A DNA stretch of 64,000 nt from Pedobacter terrae (GTDB lineage Bacteria > Bacteroidota > Bacteroidia > Sphingobacteriales > Sphingobacteriaceae): positions 124,001 through 188,000 of the forward strand of contig NZ_FNCH01000003.1 in assembly GCF_900100705.1 (NCBI RefSeq), given 5' to 3'. The first letter of the stretch is position 1. The number at the start of each line of letters is the position of its first letter. Made by a program: the position numbers and the translations under genes. The notes under the pieces were generated by a model. The model had not been told where the DNA came from. It saw only the letters and a program-made list of their open reading frames with translations, and did no database searches. This document shows positions 45,392 to 55,097 of this stretch, one piece after another.

Positions 45392-46528
45392 TTAATAGTT
45401 ATTGTAGTAATAACTGATATCGTCTACCAGCTGGTTGTAAATTGGTTTGGTAAATTCCAGAAACAAAGCACTTGGTGGCGGTGGTAATTGTTCTTTTCTT
45501 CTGGTCATGGCTAACTGTTGTTTACTCAATGCCCTGTCATCACCTTTATAACTTGCCCAACTGTCTTTCCATATATAAGTGCCGGGAAATTTCTGTTGAC
45601 GTACCAGTTTTTTTGTTTTCCAATCGGTAATACTCATATCCAATAAACCTGATGAGGAGATATTCTTTTCAAAGATACTCAAGATAGCTTTTACTGTACC
45701 GTAAACTGGTTTTTTATCGCGTGTTTCGCCGATTACCACACTATCGCGTTTTAACTTTTCAACTCTTTCTTTTTCATAGGTTTGGCCTACCACAAAATCG
45801 TCAAAGTTTAAGCTTAATATCTGATCGGGAACAATTTTTTGGTTGGTAGCTTGTGCTTCGCCGTAAAAAATTACAAACTTATTCCTGGAGTATTTTGCAA
45901 TAAACTGATCAATCTGCTGCTGAAAATAATCAGCACTTAATTTATACATACTGCTGTTTACGATAATCGGCTGTACCACCACCCTGGTTACGGCGGCCCA
46001 ATAAGCATCCTCCATTTTAGCCTTAACATCTTTATAATTGGGCTGAAGATTCTGCGCTTTTTCGAATTCATAATAAGCCTTTTTAGCGGCCTGACGGTTA
46101 TTTTCGCTCATATAGCCTAAGCCAGAATTATATCTTGCAATAGCAGCATTGTATTTGCTATCGGCTAATTCCCTAACGTATTTCGAAGGGCTTGGAATAA
46201 TGATCAAACATGCCGGACAGCTATTGATGTCATCTGCCAATTGATTGATTTTTTGATAATCGTACATCACCGATTCCCACCTGAATAAATCATTAGACAT
46301 TTTAGCTTCCTCAATTTTTCGTAAATGATCTTTCAAAGCTAAATCGTAAGCCATTTTTAATACTTGCATGGCTTCGCTGTTTTTAGGTGAGTTTTGTAGT
46401 CTGCTTACCGATTTTTCAACCGATAAATCGTAATCACCTTTTTGCAGGGCATTTTTTCCTGTGGTACATCCTCCAATAATTATTAAGGATAAATAAATAA
46501 AATACCGTAATCTTGAGCTGTTTTTCAT
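45392..46528 (-). CDS. TPR-type lipoprotein
   Basis: 378 residues. Lipoprotein signal with lipobox IIIGGC at Cys 21. TPR-like helices at about 28-185 (ALQKGDYDLSVEKSV, AKKAYYEFEKAQNLQPNY). The C-terminal half is a separate alpha/beta region with an Asp-rich strand (LSLNFDDFVVG). Probably anchored in the outer membrane as an assembly factor. Function unknown. Confidence 0.7.
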   Translation of the reverse strand: MKNSSRLRYFIYLSLIIIGGCTTGKNALQKGDYDLSVEKSVSRLQNSPKNSEAMQVLKMAYDLALKDHLRKIEEAKMSNDLFRWESVMYDYQKINQLADDINSCPACLIIIPSPSKYVRELADSKYNAAIARYNSGLGYMSENNRQAAKKAYYEFEKAQNLQPNYKDVKAKMEDAYWAAVTRVVVQPIIVNSSMYKLSADYFQQQIDQFIAKYSRNKFVIFYGEAQATNQKIVPDQILSLNFDDFVVGQTYEKERVEKLKRDSVVIGETRDKKPVYGTVKAILSIFEKNISSSGLLDMSITDWKTKKLVRQQKFPGTYIWKDSWASYKGDDRALSKQQLAMTRRKEQLPPPPSALFLEFTKPIYNQLVDDISYYYNNY

Positions 46529-46602
46529 GGCGATGGCGTTATGTTATACAAAGGTAATTCGTAATCCGATAATTACCTCATTTATTTAGTAGACGATTGA
46601 TA

Positions 46603-47634
46603 ATGAAAATTAGTTGCAGGCCATTTGAGTTAGATTTAAAACATCCTTTTTCGATTTCGAAATTTACGCGTACCAGCACGCCGCTGATGTTGTTAAAGAT
46701 AGAGCATAAAGGTGTAACCGGTTATGGTGAGGCATCTATGGTGCCATATATGGGCGAGAGCTACGAAAGTGCAACCAATTTTCTGAACCTTGTAGATTGG
46801 GATAAAATCCAATACCCATTCGATTTCAAAGAAATTATTACTTATCTCGATAGTATTGCCCAGGGCCAGCCAGCGATTAAAGCGGCTATTGATATTGCGC
46901 TTAACGATATTCAAGGGAAACTGTTAAATAAACCTTGTTATGAGATTTATGGCGCAGACCCGGCTAAAATGCCGGTAACTTCTTATACCATTGGTATTGA
47001 TACCCCTGAGGTCATCCGCGAAAAACTGAAGGATGCTGAAGCTTTTAAAGTGATTAAAGTTAAGCTGGGACGGGATAACGATCAGGAAATTATCGAAACG
47101 ATCAGGAGCATGACCAATGTACCTTTATATGTAGATGCCAACCAGGGATGGGCAGATAAGATTAAAGCCATTGATTTAATTTACTGGCTGCATAACCAGG
47201 GTGTAGTATTAATCGAACAGCCAATGGATAAAAATAACCTCGATGGAAATGCCTGGTTAACCGAACGTAGTCCTATTCCACTACTTGCAGATGAAGCCGT
47301 ACAGCGTTTGGCCGACATGGATCAATTGAAAGGCGCTTATCATGGAATCAATGTAAAACTGATGAAAAGTTGTGGCATGTATGAAGGACATCAGATGATT
47401 TTGAAAGCCCGTTCTTTTGGGATGAAGGTGCTGATCGGTTGTATGAGCGAAACCAGTTGCGCTACTTTGGCTGCCGCGGCTTTGGCTCCTTTATGTAACT
47501 GGGCCGATTTAGATGGGCCGTGGCTCACTAAGAATAATCCGTTTAAAGATCCGGCCTTTGAAAATGGAAAGTATATCCTCAATAATTTGCCGGGTTTAGG
47601 ACTGGAAGGTATTACTCCTGATCTTTTTATTTAA
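46603..47634 (+). CDS. Dipeptide epimerase, enolase superfamily
   Basis: 343 residues from the ATG at 46603; a TTG two codons earlier is ignored. Enolase-superfamily residues of the Ala-Glu epimerase type: KVKLG (KxK base), YVDANQGW (Asp), IEQPMD (Glu), LLADEAV (Asp-Glu), and INVKLMKSCG (second Lys base). Racemises the second residue of a dipeptide, usually from murein. Single gene. Confidence 0.9.
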   Translation: MKISCRPFELDLKHPFSISKFTRTSTPLMLLKIEHKGVTGYGEASMVPYMGESYESATNFLNLVDWDKIQYPFDFKEIITYLDSIAQGQPAIKAAIDIALNDIQGKLLNKPCYEIYGADPAKMPVTSYTIGIDTPEVIREKLKDAEAFKVIKVKLGRDNDQEIIETIRSMTNVPLYVDANQGWADKIKAIDLIYWLHNQGVVLIEQPMDKNNLDGNAWLTERSPIPLLADEAVQRLADMDQLKGAYHGINVKLMKSCGMYEGHQMILKARSFGMKVLIGCMSETSCATLAAAALAPLCNWADLDGPWLTKNNPFKDPAFENGKYILNNLPGLGLEGITPDLFI

Positions 47635-47639
47635 AGCAG

Positions 47640-47765
47640 AGTAGAAAAATGATGAATGACAGGATTATAGAATGATTGAGGATCCTAAGCGAGATGAGAT
47701 AGATGAATTTTGGCTGGGCATTATCCCTTAATATTCACTCATTCAAAACTCACTCATGCTGTCAT
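47640..47765. repeat. AATGATTGAATGA-type palindromic repeat, copy 1
   Basis: Left part has GAATGATTGAG and right part has ATTCACTCATTCAAAACTC, inverted complements in outline. The right part recurs almost unchanged at about 48050. Confidence 0.55.
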
Positions 47766-47772
47766 TAAATGG

Positions 47773-47970
47773 CTACTTCTGGTCTTTTTCTTTAAAGCTT
47801 TTTTTGATGTCTTTAGTAAGTTGATACTTAAAGTAGAACAAACAAGCTGTTGTGCCTACCAAAAAACCAGCCGGAAGGTATTTATGATTATTGTAACACC
47901 AAACCAGTCCGAGAACAGAAAGGATAATGGCCAGGTTATAGAAGATGTTTAAAGCAAATTTTTTACCCAC
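47773..47970 (-). CDS. Small two-TM membrane protein
   Basis: 65 residues from a GTG at 47970; codons upstream in the frame belong to the flanking repeat. Two hydrophobic helices (FYNLAIILSVLGLVWCY, and YLPAGFLVGTTACLFYF) and a basic tail. Possibly DUF6358 (weak memory match). It lies between two copies of a palindromic repeat, downstream of the rhodanese gene. Confidence 0.5.
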   Translation of the reverse strand: MGKKFALNIFYNLAIILSVLGLVWCYNNHKYLPAGFLVGTTACLFYFKYQLTKDIKKSFKEKDQK

Positions 47971-47984
47971 GGTAGAGATGATTG

Positions 47985-48085
47985 AATTAGAGAATGATTG
48001 AATGACAGCATTATAAAATGAATTTTGAATAAGCGTTATGCTATTAACATTCACTCATTCAAAACTCGTTCATTCTATCATTAAT
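47985..48085. repeat. AATGATTGAATGA-type palindromic repeat, copy 2
   Basis: GAGAATGATTGAATGACAG on the left and CATTCACTCATTCAAAACTC on the right, closely related to copy 1. Confidence 0.55.
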
Positions 48086-48398
48086 AAACCGGCATATTTG
48101 GGTCAAAAGCCTCTTGCCAAGCTAAAATACCGCCTTTTAAGTTATAAAGATTTTCCAGTCCGTATTGTTGCTCTAACTGCATTACTGCTGCGGCGCTTCT
48201 TTTCCCACTACGGCACTGAATAATTACCGGTTTATCTTTCGCAACCTTATCAGCCTCAATTAAAATTCCACCCAAAGGGATGTTTTCGCCTTCAAGATTG
48301 GAAACCTCATATTCGAATGTTTCACGAACATCAATTAATTGAAAATCTTCTTTGTTATCGATTTTCTGTTTTAGTTCTTGTACCGATATTTCTTTCAT
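48081..48398 (-). CDS. Single-domain rhodanese
   Basis: 105 residues, one rhodanese domain: LIDVRETFEYEV at the start, active loop CRSGKRS with the sulfur-carrying Cys, and NLKGGILAW at the end. Cytosolic sulfurtransferase. Stand-alone. Confidence 0.88.
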   Translation of the reverse strand: MKEISVQELKQKIDNKEDFQLIDVRETFEYEVSNLEGENIPLGGILIEADKVAKDKPVIIQCRSGKRSAAAVMQLEQQYGLENLYNLKGGILAWQEAFDPNMPVY

Positions 48399-48526
48399 TT
48401 TATTAAATGTATTTATGCAAATATATGAAAATCAATTTTAGGGTTCCCATCAAAAAAATGCTATAAATTTTTGTCTGAAACTGTAACAACTATTACCCTT
48501 AGGCGTTTAACTATAAATAGTTACAA

Positions 48527-49651
48527 ATGGACAAACTGAACCGTTTCTTTTGGTTTTGCTCTGGCGCTCACATCCCGACACTGGAAAAATATCCTACAGA
48601 ACAGAATAAATATACCGGCATCGGTGCCACCATCTTTTTTACCGGTTTATTTGCCGCACTATCAGGGGGCTATGCCATGTATTTTGTGTTCAAGGGCGAC
48701 GATATGGCTGTAATTTTTGCCATTATTTTCGGCTTTTTATGGGGAGCAGCCATCTTTAATATGGATCGGTACATCGTATCCAGCATTAATAAAAGTGCCA
48801 GTACCAATAAACAGATATTACAGGCTACCCCGCGTATTCTGTTGGCTATTATGATCGGTATGGTTATTTCGAGGCCGATAGAGCTTAAAATTTTCGATAA
48901 AGAAATTAAAGAACGCTTAAAAGTAAGTTACTTAAATGGTCAGCGTGCTAAAATTGATACGCTAAATAAAGCTTTCGAGAAAAAGTATCAGGTAGAATTT
49001 GGCAGGTTAAATCAGCAGAAAGCCACCAGAGATTCGCTTGAAAAAGGAATTAAAGCCGACAGGCAAAAACTTAATTTTGAGATCTTTGGGAATAAAACTA
49101 CCGAAACATCAGGTGTAATGGGCTATGGACCCTATGCCAAACGCAAGGAAGCCGAAATTGCCCAACGCACGGCCGAATTAGATTCACTGAAAGCCAACAT
49201 TAATAAATCGGAAGGTTTTGTAGATAAACGCAAAGAATTTGATGGACTGCTTTCCGAAAAGCTATACACTAAAAAACAGTTAGACAGTTTATCGGATATT
49301 GCCGGTTTTGCCGATCGCAACTGGGCATTGGGGCAACTTAAATTTAATGTAGATGGCACGCGGGATAACAATACGGCAATTGCGGTTACTTTTATCGGGC
49401 TACTGTTTATCTTTTTTGAGTGTTTACCGGTGTTTGTAAAACTAATGAGTGCCCGCGGACCTTATGACTATGCGATAGCAGATGGAGATGAAGTATCAAT
49501 TTACCATTCTAAAAAAGATAAGGATTTTCATTTCGAGGTGGCCGATAATATTCACGAAACCAGGGTAGACTCCGAGTCTTCCAAAAAGAAAGAAATAATA
49601 AAGGGAAAAGCATACCGCGATCTCGAAAAATACGATTGGGATGGGGAGTAG
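48527..49651 (+). CDS. DUF4407 membrane protein
   Basis: 374 residues. Membrane helices at about 30-52, 60-78 and 100-118 and a last one near 305-325; a coiled-coil region at about 130-290 rich in Lys, Glu and Leu. FNMDRYIVSS and RPIEL are the typical DUF4407 blocks. Function unknown. Monocistronic. In layout it resembles the coiled-coil membrane protein at 18593. Confidence 0.8.
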   Translation: MDKLNRFFWFCSGAHIPTLEKYPTEQNKYTGIGATIFFTGLFAALSGGYAMYFVFKGDDMAVIFAIIFGFLWGAAIFNMDRYIVSSINKSASTNKQILQATPRILLAIMIGMVISRPIELKIFDKEIKERLKVSYLNGQRAKIDTLNKAFEKKYQVEFGRLNQQKATRDSLEKGIKADRQKLNFEIFGNKTTETSGVMGYGPYAKRKEAEIAQRTAELDSLKANINKSEGFVDKRKEFDGLLSEKLYTKKQLDSLSDIAGFADRNWALGQLKFNVDGTRDNNTAIAVTFIGLLFIFFECLPVFVKLMSARGPYDYAIADGDEVSIYHSKKDKDFHFEVADNIHETRVDSESSKKKEIIKGKAYRDLEKYDWDGE

Positions 49652-49829
49652 ATGGAAGAGGTAGTTGATGTTCCATAGTTAAATAGCTCATCATTTATTC
49701 GTCCTGTTGAAATTTTCAAGGTTAAATTTTACAATATAAGTTGTATCATGTCTCAAACTCAGGCGATCAACCATTAACCAATAAACTATCAACCAAAAAC
49801 CCTAAATTCACACCTCTTAAACTTATTAT

Positions 49830-51137
49830 ATGAAGAAAATATTCTTTTTTACCCTTGTGGGGATGGCTAGTTTGCAGCTTAAAGCACAAAACATTGATAA
49901 AATTATCACGCGTGAGTACACTGATCACCTGATTAAAACCTTAAGTGCTGACGACATGCAGGGGCGTGCAACATTTACGCCAGGTATCGACAAAGCGGCA
50001 ACCTTTATCGAATCTGAATTTAAGAAAATAGGTTTGCAGCCTTTAACCGGTGAAAAAACATTCCGCCAGACCTTTAACAAATACCAGGTAGCAAATGTAA
50101 CTAGCAGTGTTAAAATAGATGGACAGGAAATTGCGCCGGAAAATTTAATGATAACAGGTGCTGCTACAGCAAGTATTACACTTGATAAATCAAATACTAC
50201 GGTTGTTAAATTAGATCCTGAAAAGCCGTTTGTAGCACAATTCAGGACAATGTTAAATGCTGATAAAAATCAGATTGTTTTGGTCGACAGTAAATTCGCT
50301 GATCTGTTTAACCGCTATAAAGATCATTTCAGCAAACCTACAACGGTTGATGAAGAAGATATTAAAAAAACAACCAGTGTTGTGCAGGTTTTTGTTTTAG
50401 GTAAAGCTGCAGCAACAGATTTTTCTGCAACGCTTGAAAACAAGATAACTAAAATGCCCTTATTCAATGTGGCTGGGGTTATTCCAGGTAAATCGAAAGC
50501 GAAAGAAATGGTAATTTTCTCAGGGCATTATGATCATTTAGGTTTCTTAAAACCTGTTGATGGCGATAGTATTGCAAATGGAGCAGATGATGATGCTTCT
50601 GGTACAACGGCGATGATTGCCCTGGCGAAATATTACCAAGCACAAAAAAATAACGAACGTACCTTGATCTTCGTTGCTTTTACCGCAGAAGAAATTGGCG
50701 GTTTCGGCGCAAGGTATTTCTCAGAAAAATTAAATCCTGATGATGTGGTAGCCATGTTTAATATCGAGATGATTGGTAAAGATTCGAAATTTGGTAAGAA
50801 TACGGCCTTCATCACCGGTTATGAAAGATCTGATTTTGGAAAGATTTTGCAGAAAAACTTAGCAGGAACTGAATTTACATTCCATCCGGATCCTTATCCA
50901 GACCAAAACTTGTTTTATAGAAGTGATAACGCAACTTTAGCGGCATTAGGCGTTCCGGCACATACCATTAGTACCGATAAAATTGATATTGATAAACTGT
51001 ACCATAGTGTGAAAGATGAGTACAGCTCTTTAGATGTAGAAAATATTCTTTCTACTATTAAAGCAATTGCAAAGAGTGCAACCAGTATTGTAAATGGGAC
51101 GGATACACCAACAAGAATACCGAAGTTGAAGAAATAA
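49830..51137 (+). CDS. M28-family aminopeptidase
   Basis: 435 residues with a signal peptide (FTLVGMASLQLKAQ). Dinuclear zinc ligands in FSGHYDHLG (His), NGADDDASGT (Asp), TAEEIGGFGA (catalytic Glu-Glu) and NIEMIGKD (Asp or Glu). An inserted PA-like domain lies before the catalytic core. Exported peptidase. A bidirectional terminator separates it from carB. Confidence 0.9.
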   Translation: MKKIFFFTLVGMASLQLKAQNIDKIITREYTDHLIKTLSADDMQGRATFTPGIDKAATFIESEFKKIGLQPLTGEKTFRQTFNKYQVANVTSSVKIDGQEIAPENLMITGAATASITLDKSNTTVVKLDPEKPFVAQFRTMLNADKNQIVLVDSKFADLFNRYKDHFSKPTTVDEEDIKKTTSVVQVFVLGKAAATDFSATLENKITKMPLFNVAGVIPGKSKAKEMVIFSGHYDHLGFLKPVDGDSIANGADDDASGTTAMIALAKYYQAQKNNERTLIFVAFTAEEIGGFGARYFSEKLNPDDVVAMFNIEMIGKDSKFGKNTAFITGYERSDFGKILQKNLAGTEFTFHPDPYPDQNLFYRSDNATLAALGVPAHTISTDKIDIDKLYHSVKDEYSSLDVENILSTIKAIAKSATSIVNGTDTPTRIPKLKK

Positions 51138-51155
51138 CCGAGGTTTAATCCAGAT

Positions 51156-51236
51156 CGTCATTTCGACCGAAGTGGAGAAATCTTTTACACCAGTTAAAAG
51201 ATCTCTCCATTTCGCTGCGCTTCAGTCGAGATGACG
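51156..51236. repeat. Interspersed palindromic repeat, complete copy
   Basis: CGTCATTTCGACCGAAGTGG and TTCGCTGCGCTTCAGTCGAG followed by ATGACG, with inner GAGAAATCTTTT/AAAAGATCTCTCC. Nearly perfect inverted symmetry over 81 bp. Confidence 0.75.
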
Positions 51237-51244
51237 AAACAAAA

Positions 51245-51281
51245 AATGGCCAGTGATTTTTCACTGGCCATTGCTATTTTT
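51245..51281. terminator. Bidirectional terminator between peptidase and carB
   Basis: AATGGCCAGTGA pairs perfectly with TCACTGGCCATT, with A-runs on one side and T-runs on the other, between convergent genes. Confidence 0.8.
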
Positions 51282-51298
51282 GGAATCTGGTAAAGAGA

Positions 51299-54136
51299 TT
51301 ACTTACTCAAATACATCGATTTGTCTTTGTAAAGCTTGCGGAAGTAAGGGTCTTCCAAATCTTTGATAAAGCGGATCGCCTCACCAGTAGATTTCATTTC
51401 AGGACCTAATTCCTTTGTTACTTCCGGGAATTTCTCGTAAGAGAAAACCGGTTCTTTAATGGCATAACCTTCAAGCTTGCGTACGATGGTAAAATCTTTC
51501 AGTTTGGCTACGCCCAGCATAATTTTAGCCGCAATGTTGATGTATGGAACATCGTAAGCTTTTGCAATGAAAGGAACCGTACGCGATGCCCTTGGATTTG
51601 CCTCGATTACATAAACTTTCTCATCTTTAATGGCAAACTGAATGTTTAATAAACCACGTACATCTAATGCTTTTGCAATTTTGATGGAGTATTCTTCCAT
51701 GGCTTTAGTTACCGTTTCTGATAAGCTGAAGGTAGGTAATACTGCAAATGAATCTCCGGAGTGGATACCTGCAGGCTCAATGTGTTCCATCATACCTACA
51801 ATGTGTACATCTTCACCGTCAGAGATCGAATCAGATTCTGCTTCTTCTGCCCTATCTAAAAAGTGATCGATTAATACGCGGTTGCCAGGCAAATCACCCA
51901 ACAGTTTTACTACTGCTTTTTCAAGATCTTCATCATTAATTACGATGCTCATTCCCTGTCCACCCAATACATAACTCGGACGCACCAGTACCGGATAACC
52001 TACTTCATTGGCAACTACAATGGCCTCTTCAGCATTTTCTGCAACACCATATTTTGGATACGGGATATTCAATTCTTTCAGGAGGTCAGAGAAACGGCCG
52101 CGATCTTCGGCAATATCCATGTTCTCGAAAGATGTTCCGATAATTTTGATGCCTTTTTCAGTTAATTTTTCAGCCATTTTCAGCGCAGTTTGTCCACCGA
52201 GCTGAACAATTACCCCTTCTGGTTTTTCTAAGTCGATAATTTCGCGAACGTGTTCCCAGAAAACCGGCTCGAAGTATAACTTGTCGGCCATGTTAAAGTC
52301 AGTTGAAACCGTTTCAGGGTTACAGTTAACCATGATGGCTTCGAAACCCGATTCTTTTGCAGCCAATAAACCGTGCACACATGAGTAATCGAATTCGATA
52401 CCCTGACCAATACGGTTAGGACCTGAACCCAATACAATTACCTTTTTCCTGTCGGAAGGTTTTGATTCATTCTCTTCCTCAAAAGTAGAGTAGTAGTATG
52501 GCGTTTTGGCCGGGAACTCTGCAGCACAGGTATCAACCATTTTATATACCCTGTTTATGCCTAATGCTTTACGGCGGTCGTACACTTCATCTTCCGTAAC
52601 ATTGCCTAACAACCAGGCGATCTGAACATCAGAGAACCCTTTTTGTTTCAGCGTTACAAAGAAATCCTGAGGGATATTGTTTAGTGAATACCTTTTTAAT
52701 TCAGTTTCAAGCAATACCAATTCCTGAATCTGGTTTAAGAACCATTTATCAATTTTGGTTACCTTACGGATAGACTCCAAAGGTACGCCCATTGCCATGG
52801 CATCTTTTATTAAGAATAAACGGTTCCATGAAGCGTGCTCCAAACCGTCCATAATTTCTTCGATATTACGTACCTGTCTGCCATCTGCACCTAAACCAGC
52901 GCGGTTGATTTCTAAACTCTGACAAGCTTTTTGTAATGCTTCGATAAAAGTACGGCCAATGGCCATTACCTCACCTACTGATTTCATCTGCAAGCCAAGC
53001 TCTTTGTTCGCGCCTTTAAATTTATCAAAGTTCCAACGCGGTACCTTAACAATTACATAATCTAGAGTAGGTTCGAAATAGGCGGATGTTGTTTTGGTAA
53101 TCTGATTTTCAATTTCATCCAGGTTATAACCAATCGCCAGTTTAGCAGCAATTTTTGCAATCGGGTAACCGGTTGCCTTACTGGCCAAAGCCGATGAGCG
53201 TGATACACGAGGGTTAATTTCGATGGCGATAATTTCGTCGTTTGCCGGGTTAACCGAAAACTGAACATTACAGCCGCCGGCAAAGTTACCGATGGCGCGC
53301 ATCATTTTGATTGCCTGGTTACGCATATCCTGGTAACAACGATCAGATAAAGTCATCGCAGGAGCAACAGTAATTGAGTCGCCTGTGTGGATACCCATCG
53401 GATCGAAGTTTTCGATCGAACAGATAATGATTACATTATCATTACTATCTCTTAATAACTCTAACTCGTATTCTTTCCAGCCTAAAACCGCTTTCTCTAC
53501 CAGTACTTCGTGTGTTGGCGAAGCTTCTAAACCGCGTTTTAAAGCAGCGTCGAATTCTTCTTTTTTATGTACGAAACCACCGCCAGAACCACCTAAAGTA
53601 TATGATGGGCGTATTACCAGCGGGTAGCCGATTTCTTGTGCAGCTTCTTTACCTTCTAAAAATGAGTTGGCAATTTTCGATTGAGCAACACCTACACCAA
53701 TATCAACCATTAACTGGCGGAAAGCTTCACGGTTTTCTGTTTTTTCTATTGCTGCAACATCTACACCAACTACTTTAACACCGTATTTTTCCCAAACACC
53801 TCGTTCTTCGGCCTCTTTACAAAGGTTTAGTGCGGTTTGTCCTCCCATTGTAGGAAGTACAGCATCAATTCTAGGTAGATCTGCAGAGTCTATATGCTCC
53901 TGTAAAATAACTTCTATTGAATCAACAGTTAGCGGGCGCAGGTAAACATGGTCGCCGATAACCTTATCCGTCATAATGGTAGCCGGATTGGAGTTGATAA
54001 TAGAAACGGTAATCCCTTCTTCTTTTAAAGAAAGCGCCGCTTGCGAACCTGAGTAATCAAATTCACAGGCTTGGCCAATAATAATTGGTCCAGATCCGAT
54101 AATCAGTACTGAGCGTATGGAAGTGTCTTTAGGCAT
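51299..54136 (-). CDS. carB: Carbamoyl-phosphate synthase large subunit, short form
   Basis: 945 residues. The two ATP-grasp halves are present: the first opens SVLIIGSGPIIIGQACEFDYSG, the second KVIVLGSGPNRIGQGIEFDYS near residue 560. Other blocks are TMGGQTALNL, QLGGQTALKM and EINPRVSRSSALASKATGYP. The chain stops near where the C-terminal MGS-like allosteric domain of E. coli CarB (1073 residues) begins, so feedback control through that domain is missing. Makes carbamoyl phosphate for arginine and pyrimidines. carA is not in the window. Confidence 0.93.
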   Translation of the reverse strand: MPKDTSIRSVLIIGSGPIIIGQACEFDYSGSQAALSLKEEGITVSIINSNPATIMTDKVIGDHVYLRPLTVDSIEVILQEHIDSADLPRIDAVLPTMGGQTALNLCKEAEERGVWEKYGVKVVGVDVAAIEKTENREAFRQLMVDIGVGVAQSKIANSFLEGKEAAQEIGYPLVIRPSYTLGGSGGGFVHKKEEFDAALKRGLEASPTHEVLVEKAVLGWKEYELELLRDSNDNVIIICSIENFDPMGIHTGDSITVAPAMTLSDRCYQDMRNQAIKMMRAIGNFAGGCNVQFSVNPANDEIIAIEINPRVSRSSALASKATGYPIAKIAAKLAIGYNLDEIENQITKTTSAYFEPTLDYVIVKVPRWNFDKFKGANKELGLQMKSVGEVMAIGRTFIEALQKACQSLEINRAGLGADGRQVRNIEEIMDGLEHASWNRLFLIKDAMAMGVPLESIRKVTKIDKWFLNQIQELVLLETELKRYSLNNIPQDFFVTLKQKGFSDVQIAWLLGNVTEDEVYDRRKALGINRVYKMVDTCAAEFPAKTPYYYSTFEEENESKPSDRKKVIVLGSGPNRIGQGIEFDYSCVHGLLAAKESGFEAIMVNCNPETVSTDFNMADKLYFEPVFWEHVREIIDLEKPEGVIVQLGGQTALKMAEKLTEKGIKIIGTSFENMDIAEDRGRFSDLLKELNIPYPKYGVAENAEEAIVVANEVGYPVLVRPSYVLGGQGMSIVINDEDLEKAVVKLLGDLPGNRVLIDHFLDRAEEAESDSISDGEDVHIVGMMEHIEPAGIHSGDSFAVLPTFSLSETVTKAMEEYSIKIAKALDVRGLLNIQFAIKDEKVYVIEANPRASRTVPFIAKAYDVPYINIAAKIMLGVAKLKDFTIVRKLEGYAIKEPVFSYEKFPEVTKELGPEMKSTGEAIRFIKDLEDPYFRKLYKDKSMYLSK

Positions 54137-54294
54137 GATAAAGCTTAAACAATAATTAAAATTCTAAAGTATTTGAACCCGAAGGTGAAGAAGCAAGAGG
54201 TCTTATGCTTGCGAGAAGAAAAATCCCAACTGTTCTGTCGGGATGCAAAGATACATCATAAGATATGATTTTAAGGCGTTTTTTTTAAAATAAA

Positions 54295-54321
54295 AAAGAG
54301 CGCTATTAAAGCGCTCTTTTT
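54295..54321. terminator. Hairpin terminator upstream of carB
   Basis: AAAGAGCGCT and AGCGCTCTTT, perfect arms with flanking A and T runs, 24 bp after the stop of the small regulatory-domain gene on the minus strand. Confidence 0.7.
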
Positions 54322-54344
54322 AGATTTTTCTTTTGAGAAATGAG

Positions 54345-54662
54345 TTACTGCTGTAATTTAATTTCGCCTAAATCTGTAGTCGCACTATCTTTAACGGCGA
54401 CCTTTTCTATTATAGTATCTTTATATGGTGCATTGGCTTTTACCACTACGGTATAAACACCTTCTTTAAGGTTTGTAAAAGTAAAAACCCCCTGATTAAT
54501 CTGTGCGCTTAGCGTGTCTTTAGCTGCTACAAGAGATACAGTTGAAGCGGCGTCAATCGGCGTAATTTTTCCTATTATTCCACCAATTTTATTATTCGTA
54601 AAGGCAATCGCGCCCAAACCAAATATAATTAGCAGAGATAATACCACACACAGTTTTTTCAT
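54345..54662 (-). CDS. Exported carboxypeptidase-like regulatory-domain protein
   Basis: 105 residues. Signal-like N-terminus (LCVVLSLLIIFGLGAIAF), then one beta-sandwich domain of the carboxypeptidase D regulatory type: GGIIGKITPIDAAST, FTFTNLKEGVYTVVVKA. Such domains bind or stiffen surface proteins. Stand-alone. Confidence 0.75.
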   Translation of the reverse strand: MKKLCVVLSLLIIFGLGAIAFTNNKIGGIIGKITPIDAASTVSLVAAKDTLSAQINQGVFTFTNLKEGVYTVVVKANAPYKDTIIEKVAVKDSATTDLGEIKLQQ

Positions 54663-54942
54663 TATATACGTTTTAATTAGTTATTGTCTTAAATGGGTAA
54701 CAACATTTAGTACAAAAAGTTTCAAATAATGAACACTATTTTATTTATTGTACTATAAATTATACACGAATGTAAAATTGAAATGTATATATTTGTGTCA
54801 AAAGTTAATTATTGTTAAAATAATTCTGCGAATGTATCACTGTTGGTCAGAATTAAGTCACGAAGTTGTGATGATCTCATTATTGGCAATAATGTTGTAA
54901 TAACGAGAACATATATACGTTTTGTATATACTTTAGACAATG

Positions 54943-55050
54943 ATCTAAAGCTTCCTCCGCGGATTAGTTACCCGCCATGAGGATTTCTTCATAAATAGTT
55001 TGTTTGGTTTATTATCCGGTTAGAGGAGCCCTCCTCAACCGGATTTTTTC
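54943..55050 (+). ncRNA. Candidate small RNA ending in a strong terminator
   Basis: A possible minus-7 box TACTTTAG (54929-54936, one mismatch) precedes a stem CCTC-GCGG / CCGC-GAGG (54954-54982) and a terminator (55014-55049). No gene upstream on this strand needs that terminator, so a short transcript of about 105 nt is likely. Not matched to a known RNA class. Confidence 0.35.
55014..55049 (+). terminator. Strong rho-independent terminator
   Basis: ATCCGGTT-A-GAGGA pairs with TCCTCAACCGGAT (one bulged A), followed by six T residues. Confidence 0.8.
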
Positions 55051-55097
55051 TTTTAAGGCTTTTTCTTTTACATTTGACTGTATTCAGAAGATATACT

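Larger units (their letters stand above)
54663..55073. other. 410-bp intergenic region with hairpins
   Basis: Holds a string of small hairpins (AATTATT/AATAATT at about 54815; TCAC/GTGA at about 54875; CATTATT/AATAATG at about 54890), a candidate box TATATTTG near 54785, the candidate RNA (54943-55050) and its terminator. Confidence 0.45.
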
